Assembly (NCBI GenBank): GCA_016179865.1
Contig: JACPCJ010000078.1
Coordinates: 1,913-39,974, forward strand
Direction: 5' to 3'
Source: Actinomycetota bacterium
GTDB taxonomy: Bacteria > Actinomycetota > Acidimicrobiia > IMCC26256 > JACPCJ01
Length of the DNA stretch: 38,062 nt
A model generated the notes under the pieces. That model ran no database searches and was not told where the DNA came from. It saw nothing but the letters and a program-made list of their open reading frames with translations. The translations under genes and the position numbers were made by a program. Shown one piece after another: positions 8,003-15,331 of the stretch. Numbering within the stretch: position 1 is the first letter of the stretch; each line of letters begins with the position of its first letter.

Positions 8003-8528
8003 TGAGGAGCACACGGCGGCGCCCGCCACGATCGAGTTCCGTGTGCTCAGAGTGTTCGCGATGAGCGGACCCTTCATCGGCCTGACGTGGGACGACGTAA
8101 GCGTGGAGATGGTGGTGCGAGGCCGGGGCCAGCAGGTAGGCGAGATTGTCCTGCGGCGCGATGACGGCCGACCGTTCGATTTCGGCGACCACGACGGTTC
8201 GACGCCCCTTCACATGCTCGAATCGCTCCTCGCTGCGGGCTCCGGATTCTGTGATCTCGTATGCGGCGAGGGCCCGCCCCACATGACGGTCCGGTGGGCT
8301 GCGGGCGGGGTGGAGGTGGCGGTGACGCGCGAGATTGAGGCCGGTGATCGCTCGATCTGGCAGGCGGTGTTGCCCATTACTGAGCTCGTAGCTGCCTTCC
8401 GACAGTACGTCACGCAAGTGGAGCACAGGCTCGTGGACGACCACGGGATCCCGTCGAGTGACGTGATCGAGCATTTCTCCGCTCCGTGGCGGCACCTGCT
8501 CGGCGAAGTCGAACGGCGCGGCCCATGA
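7989..8528 (+). CDS. Hypothetical protein, candidate immunity protein
   Basis: A 179-residue soluble, acidic protein with no signal peptide or membrane segment. I do not recognise a family. ATG at 7989 has GGAGGG just upstream and overlaps the end of the preceding frame by 14 bases, so expression is linked to it. A short gene immediately 3' of, and overlapping, a secreted protein with a variable C-terminal module is the classical position of an immunity gene in polymorphic toxin systems. The role is inferred from position only. Visible pattern: beta-rich N-terminal half (IEFRVLRVFAMSGPFIGLTW, VEMVVRGRGQQVGEIVLRR), helical C-terminal end (LVAAFRQYVTQVEHRLV). A domain-of-unknown-function reading is equally possible. 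Confidence 0.6.
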   Translation: MPSADEEHTAAPATIEFRVLRVFAMSGPFIGLTWDDVSVEMVVRGRGQQVGEIVLRRDDGRPFDFGDHDGSTPLHMLESLLAAGSGFCDLVCGEGPPHMTVRWAAGGVEVAVTREIEAGDRSIWQAVLPITELVAAFRQYVTQVEHRLVDDHGIPSSDVIEHFSAPWRHLLGEVERRGP

Positions 8529-8654
8529 TCTCGAGCGTGAGGTCGCGCGTGCCTCGCGGGCCCGGCTGAGCTCACCCCCTGCGAGAGTGGCCGGGCTGGC
8601 GCTGAGGGGATTGCCCTAGGAAACCCCAGGTGGGAGGACATATTCGGGCGAACA

Positions 8655-8667
8655 TATAACTGTTATA
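8655..8667. promoter_or_regulatory. Palindrome overlapping the -10 of the HNH gene
   Basis: TATAAC-T-GTTATA is a perfect 13-base palindrome in an AT-rich island. It overlaps a good -10 hexamer, TATACT at 8664-8669, 21 bases before the ATG at 8690. No clear -35 is present. It could be an operator; it is not a canonical actinobacterial LexA box (GAAC-N4-GTTC). Confidence 0.45.
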
Positions 8668-8689
8668 CTCTCCCTGCATACTCGGAGAC

Positions 8690-9882
8690 ATGGCGGTGGC
8701 GGAGCACTTCGGGGCCGAACTCGACGCGGCGGAGGCGGCGGTGGACGTGCTGGCGCTCTGCGACCCCGGAGCCATGGCCGACGCCGAGCTGTCGGAGGCC
8801 CTCGTCACCCTGGCCCGCCTGCGCTCCCGCCTGGCAGGCGTCGAGGCGCGCCTCACGGGCGCGTGGGACGCCCGGGGGGTCTGGGCCGGCGACGACGCCC
8901 GCTCGGGGGCGGCCTGGCTCTCTGTCCGCTGCGGGGTGCCCGCGCGCAGCGCCCGAGCCCAGGTCTCCCTCTCCCGCCAGCTCCGGGCCATGCCCGCCAC
9001 CGAGGAGGCCCTGTGCTCGGGCGAGGTGGGCGCCGCCCAGGCCCGCCGTCTCGGACGGGCATGCCGGCGCCCCCCGAGGTCTTCGCCCGCGACGAGGGCC
9101 AGCTCCTCGACCACGCCCGCATCCTCCGCTACTCCGATTTCGAACGGGCGATCGCCTACTGGGAACAGCTCGCTGACCCCGATCGGGCCGAGCGGGACGC
9201 CGCCGCTCTGCACGACTCCCGTTCCCTGCATCTCTCCCCGACCTTCGAGGGCACCTGGGCGCTCGACGGCGTGGGCGATCCCATCGGGGGCTCGATCGTG
9301 GCCGAGGTGCTCTCCCGCATCGACGACGAGCTCTTCGAGGCCGACTGGGCCGAGGCCAAGGCCCGCGCTGGCGACGCCGTCACCCCCTCCGACCTGGCCC
9401 GCACCCCCGCCCAGCGCCGCTTCGACGCCCTGGTGGAGATGGCCAGACGCGCCGCCACGGCGCCCGCCGACGGCAAGGCCCCGAGGCCCCTCTTCACCGT
9501 GCTCGTCGACTACCCGACCCTCTCCGGGCGGATGTGCGAGCTGGCCAACGGCACCGTGGTCACGCCCGGCCATCTCGTTCCCTGGCTCAGTACGGCGGAC
9601 TTCGAGCGGGTGGTCTTCGACGGGCCCTCGCGGGTGATCGACGTGGGAGTGCGCCGGCGCCTCTTCAGCGGCGCAACCCGCCGTGCCGTCGAGGTCCGCG
9701 ACCGGTTCTGCACCGGCTTCGGTTGCGACGAGCCCGCCAGTCGCTGTGACGTGGACCATGTCGTCCCCTACGCCGCCGGCGGCCTCACGGTGCAGGCCAA
9801 CGGCCGGGTCGCCTGCCCCGCCCACAACCCGGGCCGACGCAAGCGGAGGGCACGCCCGTCGGGCCCGGATCCGCCTGAGTGA
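8690..9882 (+). pseudogene. DUF222 / HNH endonuclease (13E12-repeat type), frameshifted
   Basis: The first part (8690 to about 9075) encodes the helical DUF222 domain: ALVTLARLRSRLAGVEARL, SGAAWLSVRCGVPARSAR and SGEVGAAQARRLGRA. The rest lies in the frame one base back: EVFARDEGQLLDHARIL, YWEQLADPDRAERDAA, then the HNH nuclease RDRFCTGFGCDEPA, CDVDHVVPYAAGG and ACPAHN near the end. The switch falls at a run of six C's at 9070-9075; a seventh C would join the two halves into one normal-length protein of about 397 residues with no other defect. This could be a real homopolymer indel or a sequencing error. Such genes are numerous in actinobacteria and their function is unproven. Confidence 0.85.
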
Positions 9883-9934
9883 GGGCGCGGCCCGGTGTCG
9901 CCACGGCTCCGCTGCGTCAACTCGCAGCCAAGGA

Positions 9935-10357
9935 TCAGTGCCGTGTGGTGGCGGCCTCGAACTCGGGGTCGAGGTAGAAGAGCTCGAACTGGATGCGATC
10001 AGGGTCCTTGAAGGTCAGCACGGACCCGTATTCGCGGTCGACGACTGGTGTGTGGACGACACCAAGTGATTCGAAGTGCGTCTGCCACGCGAGCAGGTCG
10101 TCGCGGCTGTCGACGGCCAGGCCCATGTGGTCGAACCCGGTGCGCACTGGGTTGAAGGCCTCTCCGGCGTTGGCGTCGTGCTGCTGAAACTCGATGGCGA
10201 TGGTCTCCGTGAGCTCGAGGAGGATGGCGTGCCACCCCTCGTCGTGGTCGAGCCGGACCAGCTCCCGCAGCCCGAACACCTCCTTCCACCAGCTCGCCGT
10301 TCTCTCGGCGTCGCTGACCGACAAGGAAACGTGCGAAACGTCGGAGAACGTTGGCAT
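9935..10357 (-). CDS. VOC family (glyoxalase/dioxygenase fold) protein
   Basis: A 140-residue vicinal-oxygen-chelate protein with the two expected beta-alpha-beta-beta-beta modules: VSHVSLSVSDAERTASWW ... EVFGL in the first, and FDHMGLAVDSRDDLLAW ... VLTFKDPDRIQFELFYLDP in the second. Metal-ligand candidates are the His of the first strand, His of FDHMGLAV and the Glu of QFELF. The ATG at 10357 is chosen because GGGAGG lies six bases before it, while the GTG at 10363 would abut that site. It may modify or bind a small molecule, as in fosfomycin/glyoxalase or extradiol families; the substrate is unknown. It is divergent from a PadR regulator across an operator-like palindrome and is probably its target. 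Confidence 0.87.
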   Translation of the reverse strand: MPTFSDVSHVSLSVSDAERTASWWKEVFGLRELVRLDHDEGWHAILLELTETIAIEFQQHDANAGEAFNPVRTGFDHMGLAVDSRDDLLAWQTHFESLGVVHTPVVDREYGSVLTFKDPDRIQFELFYLDPEFEAATTRH

Positions 10358-10374
10358 GTCCACCCTCCCTGTGT

Positions 10375-10419
10375 TTACTCTGGATCGGAGTAAGTGAGAA
10401 CTTTACTCCGATCCGGAGG
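10375..10419. promoter_or_regulatory. Double palindromic operator between VOC and PadR genes
   Basis: CTCTGGATCGGAGTAA (10378-10393) and TTACTCCGATCCGGAG (10403-10418) are inverted repeats matching at 15 of 16 positions. Each arm is also internally symmetric: TTACTC/GAGTAA in the first, CTCCG-ATC-CGGAG in the second. It fills most of the 70-bp divergent intergenic region and covers the likely start sites of both genes. It is probably the PadR binding site. Confidence 0.7.
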
Positions 10420-10427
10420 AACGTCAA

Positions 10428-10853
10428 GTGGCCCAGCATCCGACCACCACGTCATACGCCATCCTGTGCTTGCTCGCCGTGCGGGACTGGACCGCCTACG
10501 AACTCGCGCAACAGATGGACCGGAGCGTTGGCAACATGTGGCCGCGAGCCGCGAGCGTGGTCTACGAAGAACCCAAGCGCCTCGTCGCGCTCGGGTTCGC
10601 AACAGCCGCGGCGACCTCCACGGGCAAGCGATCGAGTACCACGTACGGCATCACGGCCAAGGGTCGTCGGGCGCTGCGTCGCTGGCTGGAGCAACCCGGT
10701 GCCGGCCCGGTTACCGAGTTCGAGGGCCTGTTGAAGCTGGCGTTTGCCGACCATGGCTCGATCGAGGGCTTGCGGGCGAACCTCCGCGCCGATCATCGCG
10801 CTGGTAGCGGAACACTTCCGGCTCCAATCCGAAGCCCTGCTCCGCTGGATTGA
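10428..10853 (+). CDS. PadR family regulator, C-terminal half disrupted
   Basis: The N-terminal winged helix is intact: TSYAILCLLAVRDWTAYELAQQM, then VVYEEPKRLVALGFATA and TTYGITAKGRRALRRWL. The helical dimerisation domain starts (FEGLLKLAFADHGSIEGLRANLRA) but then the frame ends in non-homologous residues at 10853. A typical PadR ending (IIALVAEHFRLQSEALLRW, then IDWAEWATRDWTG) is readable one frame over, at about 10794-10890, with its frame stopping at 10944. About 30 residues that normally lie between these parts are missing. A product made from this frame may bind DNA yet dimerise poorly. It probably controls the divergent VOC gene. Confidence 0.75.
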   Translation: MAQHPTTTSYAILCLLAVRDWTAYELAQQMDRSVGNMWPRAASVVYEEPKRLVALGFATAAATSTGKRSSTTYGITAKGRRALRRWLEQPGAGPVTEFEGLLKLAFADHGSIEGLRANLRADHRAGSGTLPAPIRSPAPLD

Positions 10854-10980
10854 CTGGGCGGAATGGGCAACACGCGACTGGACCGGCGTCACGATCGAGG
10901 CCGGCGCCCGAATCCCCGCCGACGCCTTCAGATCCTCGCCCTGACGGCAACAGTCGGCACCTGTCCCGCACTCTGCAGGT

Positions 10981-11367
10981 TCAGTCGACGAGTTGGTCGA
11001 GCAGCCAGCTCGGCCCGACGACCTCGGCGTTGGCGGCACGGACCCGCTTCGCCAGCTCGCGGTCGGCCGTGACCACGATCGCCCCGCGGTGGGCCTCGGC
11101 GATGGCGGCGATGGTGTCGTCGCCATCGCTGGGCGCATGCACAACCTCGACGCCGTCCACGTCTGCTTCATCGGCTCCGGCCCGGGCCTGGCCCTCGAGC
11201 ACGATGGTCACGGGTGGGCCCAGCCGTCCCGCGGTCACGGTCGCTCGCACTCGTTCCGTGAAGACTCGTGCCGCGCCTGCCCGGTCTCGCCACCAGCCGG
11301 TTGGCCGAGACCCGATCACGTTGGCGGCGTCGATCACCAGCACCCGAGCAGCATCGCGCCGCCACAC
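10981..11367 (-). CDS. NYN/PIN-like domain protein (putative ribonuclease)
   Basis: A 128-residue protein starting with a strand and acidic motif, VLVIDAANVIGSRP, typical of NYN/YacP-like nucleases. Further acidic positions follow in PSDGDDTIAAIAEAH and the VVTADRELAKRVRAANAEV block, which together would form the metal site of a PIN-fold RNase. GTG at 11367 is used; the coding frame fits the whole domain with no extra ends. Family knowledge suggests RNA processing or degradation; no partner or toxin-antitoxin mate is visible beside it. It is divergent from the amidase with 92 bases between, in which no clear operator was seen. Confidence 0.72.
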   Translation of the reverse strand: MWRRDAARVLVIDAANVIGSRPTGWWRDRAGAARVFTERVRATVTAGRLGPPVTIVLEGQARAGADEADVDGVEVVHAPSDGDDTIAAIAEAHRGAIVVTADRELAKRVRAANAEVVGPSWLLDQLVD

Positions 11368-11459
11368 ATCACGGGCTCAAAGCGTCAACCGCAAGAAACC
11401 AAACCCCCTTCGGTGGGCGGCGGCTGTGGCCGAGCCGAGGCCCGATAGCCTGCGCCGTC

Positions 11460-12902
11460 ATGGCTGAGCTGCTCGATCTCGACGCCGCGGGGCAGGCCGA
11501 GGCCGTACGAAGGGGTGACGTTTCGCCGCTCGACTTGGTCGATGCGGCGATCGGTGCCATCGAAACCGTGGATCCGATGCTCGATGCCACGCTCCTTCAC
11601 CGGTTCGAGGCCGCCAGGGCAGAGGCGGCGGATGTTGCCGCTGATGCCCCCTTCGGTGGAGTTCCGATCCTGCTGAAAGACCTTCTCCATCACATGAAGG
11701 GCGAGCCCTTCTACGAGGGATGCGCTGCTGTGGCGCGCCGCGGATATGTGTCGACGGCCGACACGCACTTCGTCGCCGCACTCCGTCGTGCGGGGTTCAT
11801 CGTGCTCGGGAAGACGAAATGCTCAGAATTCGGGATCCTGCCCACTGCGGAACCGGCGATGTACCCGCCAACCCGTAACCCCTGGGACCGCGGGCACACC
11901 GTGATGGGGTCGAGCGGCGGCTCGGCGGCTGCCGTGGCCGCACGCATGGTGGCGGCGGCCACCGGCAACGACCTGGGCGGGTCGCTGCGTACCCCAGCGA
12001 GCGCGTGTGGCGTCGTCGGTCTCAAGCCGTCGCGTGGGCGGACGTCCCTGGCGCCAGACTTTGGGAACATCGTGAACGACCACGTCGTGGAACACGTCGT
12101 CACGCGGTCGATCCGCGACACCGCCGCACTGCTCGACGTGTTGTCGGGGCCGGTGGCCGGAGACCCGTCGCCGCTGCCGCTTCCCGAAGCGCCGTTCGCC
12201 GAGGTCGCCGAGCGCCCGCCGCCGCCCCTCCGCGTCGGCCGCCTGGTCGACGCGCCCGGCGGGTTGGGCGTCGTCGACCCTGCCTGCGTCGAAGCCGTGG
12301 ACGCCACCCTCGATCTCTTGACGGATCTCGGCCACACGGTGGAGGCGTCGGCGCCGGAGGCGCTGAACGAGGAGATGCTCGGGATTTGCAGCCTCCACCT
12401 GGCGGCGGCGTACGCCGAGTACGCCCTCGACTGGTGGGGGCGCGAACTTGGAGAAGCGCTGACGGAGGACGATGTCGAGGCCCTTACCTGGTGGCTGGCG
12501 GAGCTGTCGGGCAGCCGGTCGATCGCCGACTACCTGACCACGGTCGAATGGCTTCAGGCCTGGTCCCGCCGGATCGCCCGGTGGTGGGAAGGCGGGTTCG
12601 ACCTCTTGGTCACCCCAACGATGGCCGTCCCCCCGCCTCCAATCGGCTGGATCACCTTCGACCCCGAGAACCCGCTGGCGTCGATGGTCACCGTCGGTGC
12701 GACGACGCCGTTCACCATGGTGTGGAACGTCACCGGTTCGCCCGCCATCTCGCTGCCGTTGCATCGCACGGACGAGGGCCTTCCCGTCGGGGTGCAGCTC
12801 GTTGCCCGCCCAGGGCGGGAGGACGTGCTCTTGGCCGTCGCCCGGCAAGTGGAGGCCGCGGCACCGTGGGCGGACCTGCGCCCGCCGGTGTGCGCGGTCT
12901 GA
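11460..12902 (+). CDS. Amidase (amidase signature family)
   Basis: A 480-residue amidase-signature enzyme that cleaves amide bonds with a Ser-cisSer-Lys triad. Visible catalytic residues are Lys73 in PILLKDLLH, the cis-Ser (Ser151) in GSSGGSAAA and the nucleophile Ser175 in DLGGSLRTPAS. The C-terminal half (LLVTPTMAVPPPPIGW, WNVTGSPAISLPL, LPVGVQLVARPGREDVLL) is complete and of usual length. The ATG at 11460 (MAELLDLDA) begins where homologues begin; the frame is open far upstream but without homology. Substrate cannot be predicted; it is not GatA, since no gatB or gatC neighbours are present. A large palindromic element follows the stop. Confidence 0.9.
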   Translation: MAELLDLDAAGQAEAVRRGDVSPLDLVDAAIGAIETVDPMLDATLLHRFEAARAEAADVAADAPFGGVPILLKDLLHHMKGEPFYEGCAAVARRGYVSTADTHFVAALRRAGFIVLGKTKCSEFGILPTAEPAMYPPTRNPWDRGHTVMGSSGGSAAAVAARMVAAATGNDLGGSLRTPASACGVVGLKPSRGRTSLAPDFGNIVNDHVVEHVVTRSIRDTAALLDVLSGPVAGDPSPLPLPEAPFAEVAERPPPPLRVGRLVDAPGGLGVVDPACVEAVDATLDLLTDLGHTVEASAPEALNEEMLGICSLHLAAAYAEYALDWWGRELGEALTEDDVEALTWWLAELSGSRSIADYLTTVEWLQAWSRRIARWWEGGFDLLVTPTMAVPPPPIGWITFDPENPLASMVTVGATTPFTMVWNVTGSPAISLPLHRTDEGLPVGVQLVARPGREDVLLAVARQVEAAAPWADLRPPVCAV

Positions 12903-12917
12903 CGTCCTCCTGACCGT

Positions 12918-12965
12918 TCCGGAGCAAGTTCTCCACGCAGTGCGTGGGGAACTTGCTCGAGAAGC
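12918..12965. repeat. Near-perfect palindromic element, copy 2 (possible terminator)
   Basis: Arms at 12923-12940 and 12942-12959 are 18 bases each with one mismatch and a 1-base centre (GAGCAAGTTCTCCACGCA / TGCGTGGGGAACTTGCTC). Outer TTC/GAA bases also pair. It lies 15 bases after the amidase stop. There is no T-tract. Its two ends match the element at 4509-4558 at most positions, suggesting a small repeat family. Confidence 0.7.
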
Positions 12966-13049
12966 GGAACTGAGGGGCGGTAGAAATCGCGTGCCGGTCG
13001 TGACAGAGTCGAGGGCAGATCCCACGACCTTCGCAGAGAGGGGAAGGCA

Positions 13050-13706
13050 ATGAGCCTGCGAATTGGTGATACCGCTCCCGACTTCGAGGCCGAGACCACG
13101 GAGGGGACGATCCGGTTCCACGACTGGATCGGTGATTCCTGGGCCGTGCTGTTCTCGCACCCGAAGGACTTCACGCCGGTGTGCACGACGGAGTTGGGCT
13201 ACATGGCCAAGCTCAAGCCCGAGTTCGACCGCCGCAACGTGAAGATCATCGGCCTGTCGGTGGACGCCACCGGTGACCACGACGCTTGGGCCCAAGACAT
13301 CGAGGAGACCCAGGGTGCCCGGCCCAACTACCCGATCATCGGCGACGCCGACTTCAACGTGTCGAAGCTGTACGGGATGCTCCCGGCTGAGACGGCGGGC
13401 GATGCGAAGGCTCGCACCCCGGCTGACAATCAGACGGTGCGCAACGTCTTCGTCGTCGGTCCCGACAAGAAGATCAAGCTCCTCCTCGTCTACCCCATGA
13501 CGACGGGCCGGAACTTCGACGAGGTGCTGCGGGTGATCGACTCGCTCCAGCTCACGGCCCAGCATCGGGTGGCGACGCCGGTCAACTGGCAGCAGGGCGA
13601 GGACGTGATCATCGCCGGCTCCGTCTCCGACGACGAGGCGAAGGAGATCTTCGGCGATTGGAAGGCGCCCAAGCCGTACATCCGAATCGTTCCCCAACCG
13701 AGCTAG
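13050..13706 (+). CDS. 1-Cys peroxiredoxin (Prx6 type)
   Basis: A 218-residue thiol peroxidase that reduces hydrogen peroxide and organic peroxides in the cytoplasm. The peroxidatic cysteine is Cys45 in HPKDFTPVCTTELG, the Prx6-type signature. The long C-terminal arm (HRVATPVNWQQGEDVII, ending KPYIRIVPQ) and the TVRNVFVVGPDKKIKL strand are typical of 1-Cys members, and no resolving cysteine is seen. The length matches the family. ATG at 13050 is preceded by GAGAGGGGAAGG. It is transcribed alone between the palindromic element at 12918 and a convergent amidohydrolase. Reduction partner unknown. Confidence 0.95.
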   Translation: MSLRIGDTAPDFEAETTEGTIRFHDWIGDSWAVLFSHPKDFTPVCTTELGYMAKLKPEFDRRNVKIIGLSVDATGDHDAWAQDIEETQGARPNYPIIGDADFNVSKLYGMLPAETAGDAKARTPADNQTVRNVFVVGPDKKIKLLLVYPMTTGRNFDEVLRVIDSLQLTAQHRVATPVNWQQGEDVIIAGSVSDDEAKEIFGDWKAPKPYIRIVPQPS

Positions 13707-13733
13707 TGGGGGGCTGGTGGCGCCGAGAGTCGG

Positions 13734-14963
13734 TCAGACGCGGTCGAGCTCCAGCATGTTGATGGCGTTTCCGCGGAGCACCTTGTAGACGACCTCGTCG
13801 TCGAAGCCGGCGAGGATCTTCTCCACGTAGGCCCGGGAGTCCGGCCACGTGGTGTCGGTGTGGGGGTAGTCGGTCTCGAAGCAGATGTTGTCCACCCCGA
13901 CCTCGTCGAGTGAGGCGAGCCCGTGCTGGTCCTGCGTGAAGCACCCGAAGATGCGCCCGGAGTAATAGGTGGACGGCGGCTCGGGCACCAGCTCCTTGCT
14001 GTGCTGCCAGCTCTCGTGGTGCTCCCACACCGTGTCGGCCCGCTCGAGGGCATACGGGATCCAGCCGATTTGGGCTTCCGAGTACGCCAGCTTGATCTTC
14101 GGGAACTGGATGAGCTTCCCCGAGAACAGCCAGTCGGCGAACGAGGCCATGGCGTTGTTGAACGCCAGGGTCCCGCCCACGCCGCCGGGGGCGTCGGGTG
14201 ACGCCGAAGGCATCGTCGACGACGAGCCGATGTGCATCGCGAGGGTGACGCCCCAGTCGTTGCAGACCTGGAAGAGCGGGTCCCACCCGCCCGAGTGGAT
14301 GGTGGGGAGCTTCAGGTGGTGGGGGAGTTCGCTGAAGCAGATGGCCCGCACGCCCCGCTGGGCGTTGCGCAGGGTCTCGGCCACCGCCAGATCTACGTCC
14401 CAGAGCGGGATGATGCAGAGCGGGATGTTGTAGCCGCCGGACGGGCCGCACCACTCCTCGACCATCCAGTCGTTGTAGGCCTGAACGCAGGCCAGGCCGA
14501 GTTCCTTGTCTTCGCCCTCGTAGAACGTCTGGCCGCAGAAGCGCGGAAAGGTGGGGAAGGGGAGCGAGCCGTCGACCCAGTTCAGCTCCATGTCCTTGAC
14601 GCGCTCGTCGCGGTCCCAGCAACCGGGGCGCATCGCCTCGTAGGTGACCGCCGTCATGGTCATCTGGCTGCGGTCGAAGCTGATCTGGCCGTTCTTCTCA
14701 GGGGTGGCCGCCTTCGGGATGGCCACGAACTTCTTGTGGACGTAGATGAGCTTGCCGTCGTAGTACCAGGCGTCGCCCCACTCGCCGTCCGGGTCTTCGA
14801 GCATCTCGTAGCGGGCGCCGGGGTGCTTCACGAAGTCCCCCCAGCGTTTGGTCTCGACCCGCGGCCCGCGCTCGCGCCACTGCTCGGGGAGCCAGGTCTG
14901 CCACACATGCGGCGGCTCCACCACGTGGTCGTCGACGCTGATGATCTTGGGAAGTTCCTGCAT
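13734..14963 (-). CDS. Metal-dependent amidohydrolase (amidohydrolase_2 type)
   Basis: A 409-residue TIM-barrel hydrolase or decarboxylase of the ACMSD/2-amidohydrolase class. Metal-site candidates in order: VDDHVVEPP near the start, His in TLAMHIGSSS, Glu in AYSEAQIGWIPY, and Asp in CFETDYPHTDTTWPDS. The end, VEKILAGFDDEVVYKVLRGNAINMLEL, is the usual family ending. ATG at 14963 has AGGAG just upstream. Members found in actinobacteria often sit in catabolic regulons for aromatic, terpenoid or steroid-like acids; the substrate here is unknown. The perfect palindrome at 15007-15026, 44 bases upstream, probably governs its transcription. Confidence 0.9.
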   Translation of the reverse strand: MQELPKIISVDDHVVEPPHVWQTWLPEQWRERGPRVETKRWGDFVKHPGARYEMLEDPDGEWGDAWYYDGKLIYVHKKFVAIPKAATPEKNGQISFDRSQMTMTAVTYEAMRPGCWDRDERVKDMELNWVDGSLPFPTFPRFCGQTFYEGEDKELGLACVQAYNDWMVEEWCGPSGGYNIPLCIIPLWDVDLAVAETLRNAQRGVRAICFSELPHHLKLPTIHSGGWDPLFQVCNDWGVTLAMHIGSSSTMPSASPDAPGGVGGTLAFNNAMASFADWLFSGKLIQFPKIKLAYSEAQIGWIPYALERADTVWEHHESWQHSKELVPEPPSTYYSGRIFGCFTQDQHGLASLDEVGVDNICFETDYPHTDTTWPDSRAYVEKILAGFDDEVVYKVLRGNAINMLELDRV

Positions 14964-15006
14964 GGCCCTTCTCCTTGTGCCGGGCCTCCTCGTGATCGAT
15001 CAGCGT

Positions 15007-15026
15007 ACCTGACACGCGTGTCAGGT
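15007..15026. promoter_or_regulatory. Perfect 20-bp palindrome, likely TetR-type operator
   Basis: ACCTGACACGCGTGTCAGGT reads the same on both strands with no mismatch. It lies directly after the MoaD-like stop codon and 44 bases before the amidohydrolase start. The TGACA-CGCG-TGTCA core has the form of a TetR-family operator. The cognate regulator is not evident nearby. Confidence 0.72.
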
Positions 15027-15317
15027 TCAGCCTCCGCCGCTGATGGCGGGGAGGATCGTGACCTCGACACCGTCGCTGAGCGGAGTCGCGAGGCCGTCAC
15101 GGTCGCGGATGTTGTCGGGCCCGACGAACACGTTGACGTGGCGGCGCACCTCGCCCCGCTCGTCACGGACGCGTCGTGCCAGCGCGGGCAGCCCATCACC
15201 GAGGAACGCCAGCAGATCCCCGACGGTGGCCCCGCCCTCGAGGTCGAGGTCGAGTCGGGGTTCGCCCCCGGCGAGGGCGGCGAGGACCGGCGCCAGACGG
15301 ACGCGGACGTGCGTCAT
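15027..15317 (-). CDS. MoaD/ThiS family ubiquitin-like sulfur carrier protein
   Basis: A 96-residue beta-grasp protein: RVRLAPVLAALAGGEPRLDL, TVGDLLAFLGDGLPALARRV, HVNVFVGPDNIRDRDG, then TPLSDGVEVTILPAISGGG. It ends in the Gly-Gly tail that is adenylated and thiocarboxylated in MoaD/ThiS carriers; here the end is SGGG. ATG at 15317 gives exactly this domain. It lies 14 bases downstream of the Asp-box propeller gene on the same strand, so the two form an operon. No MoaE, MoeB or ThiF partner is visible, so a role in molybdopterin synthesis is not supported by context. It may serve a separate sulfur-transfer reaction. Confidence 0.88.
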   Translation of the reverse strand: MTHVRVRLAPVLAALAGGEPRLDLDLEGGATVGDLLAFLGDGLPALARRVRDERGEVRRHVNVFVGPDNIRDRDGLATPLSDGVEVTILPAISGGG

Positions 15318-15331
15318 CGCCGCTCGCTCCG

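Noticed and set aside
8645-8690. LexA/SOS box before the HNH gene, suggested by CGAACATAT
   Set aside because: The second half GTTC is not at the required spacing; only the TATAAC-T-GTTATA palindrome is supported.
11460-12902. GatA subunit of the tRNA amidotransferase
   Set aside because: No gatB or gatC lies nearby, and the C-terminal half does not resemble GatA.
11823-13697. A 624-residue open frame on the minus strand opposite the amidase and peroxiredoxin genes
   Set aside because: It is Arg/His/Gly/Pro-rich, typical of antisense frames in high-GC DNA, and two well-recognised enzymes lie on the other strand.
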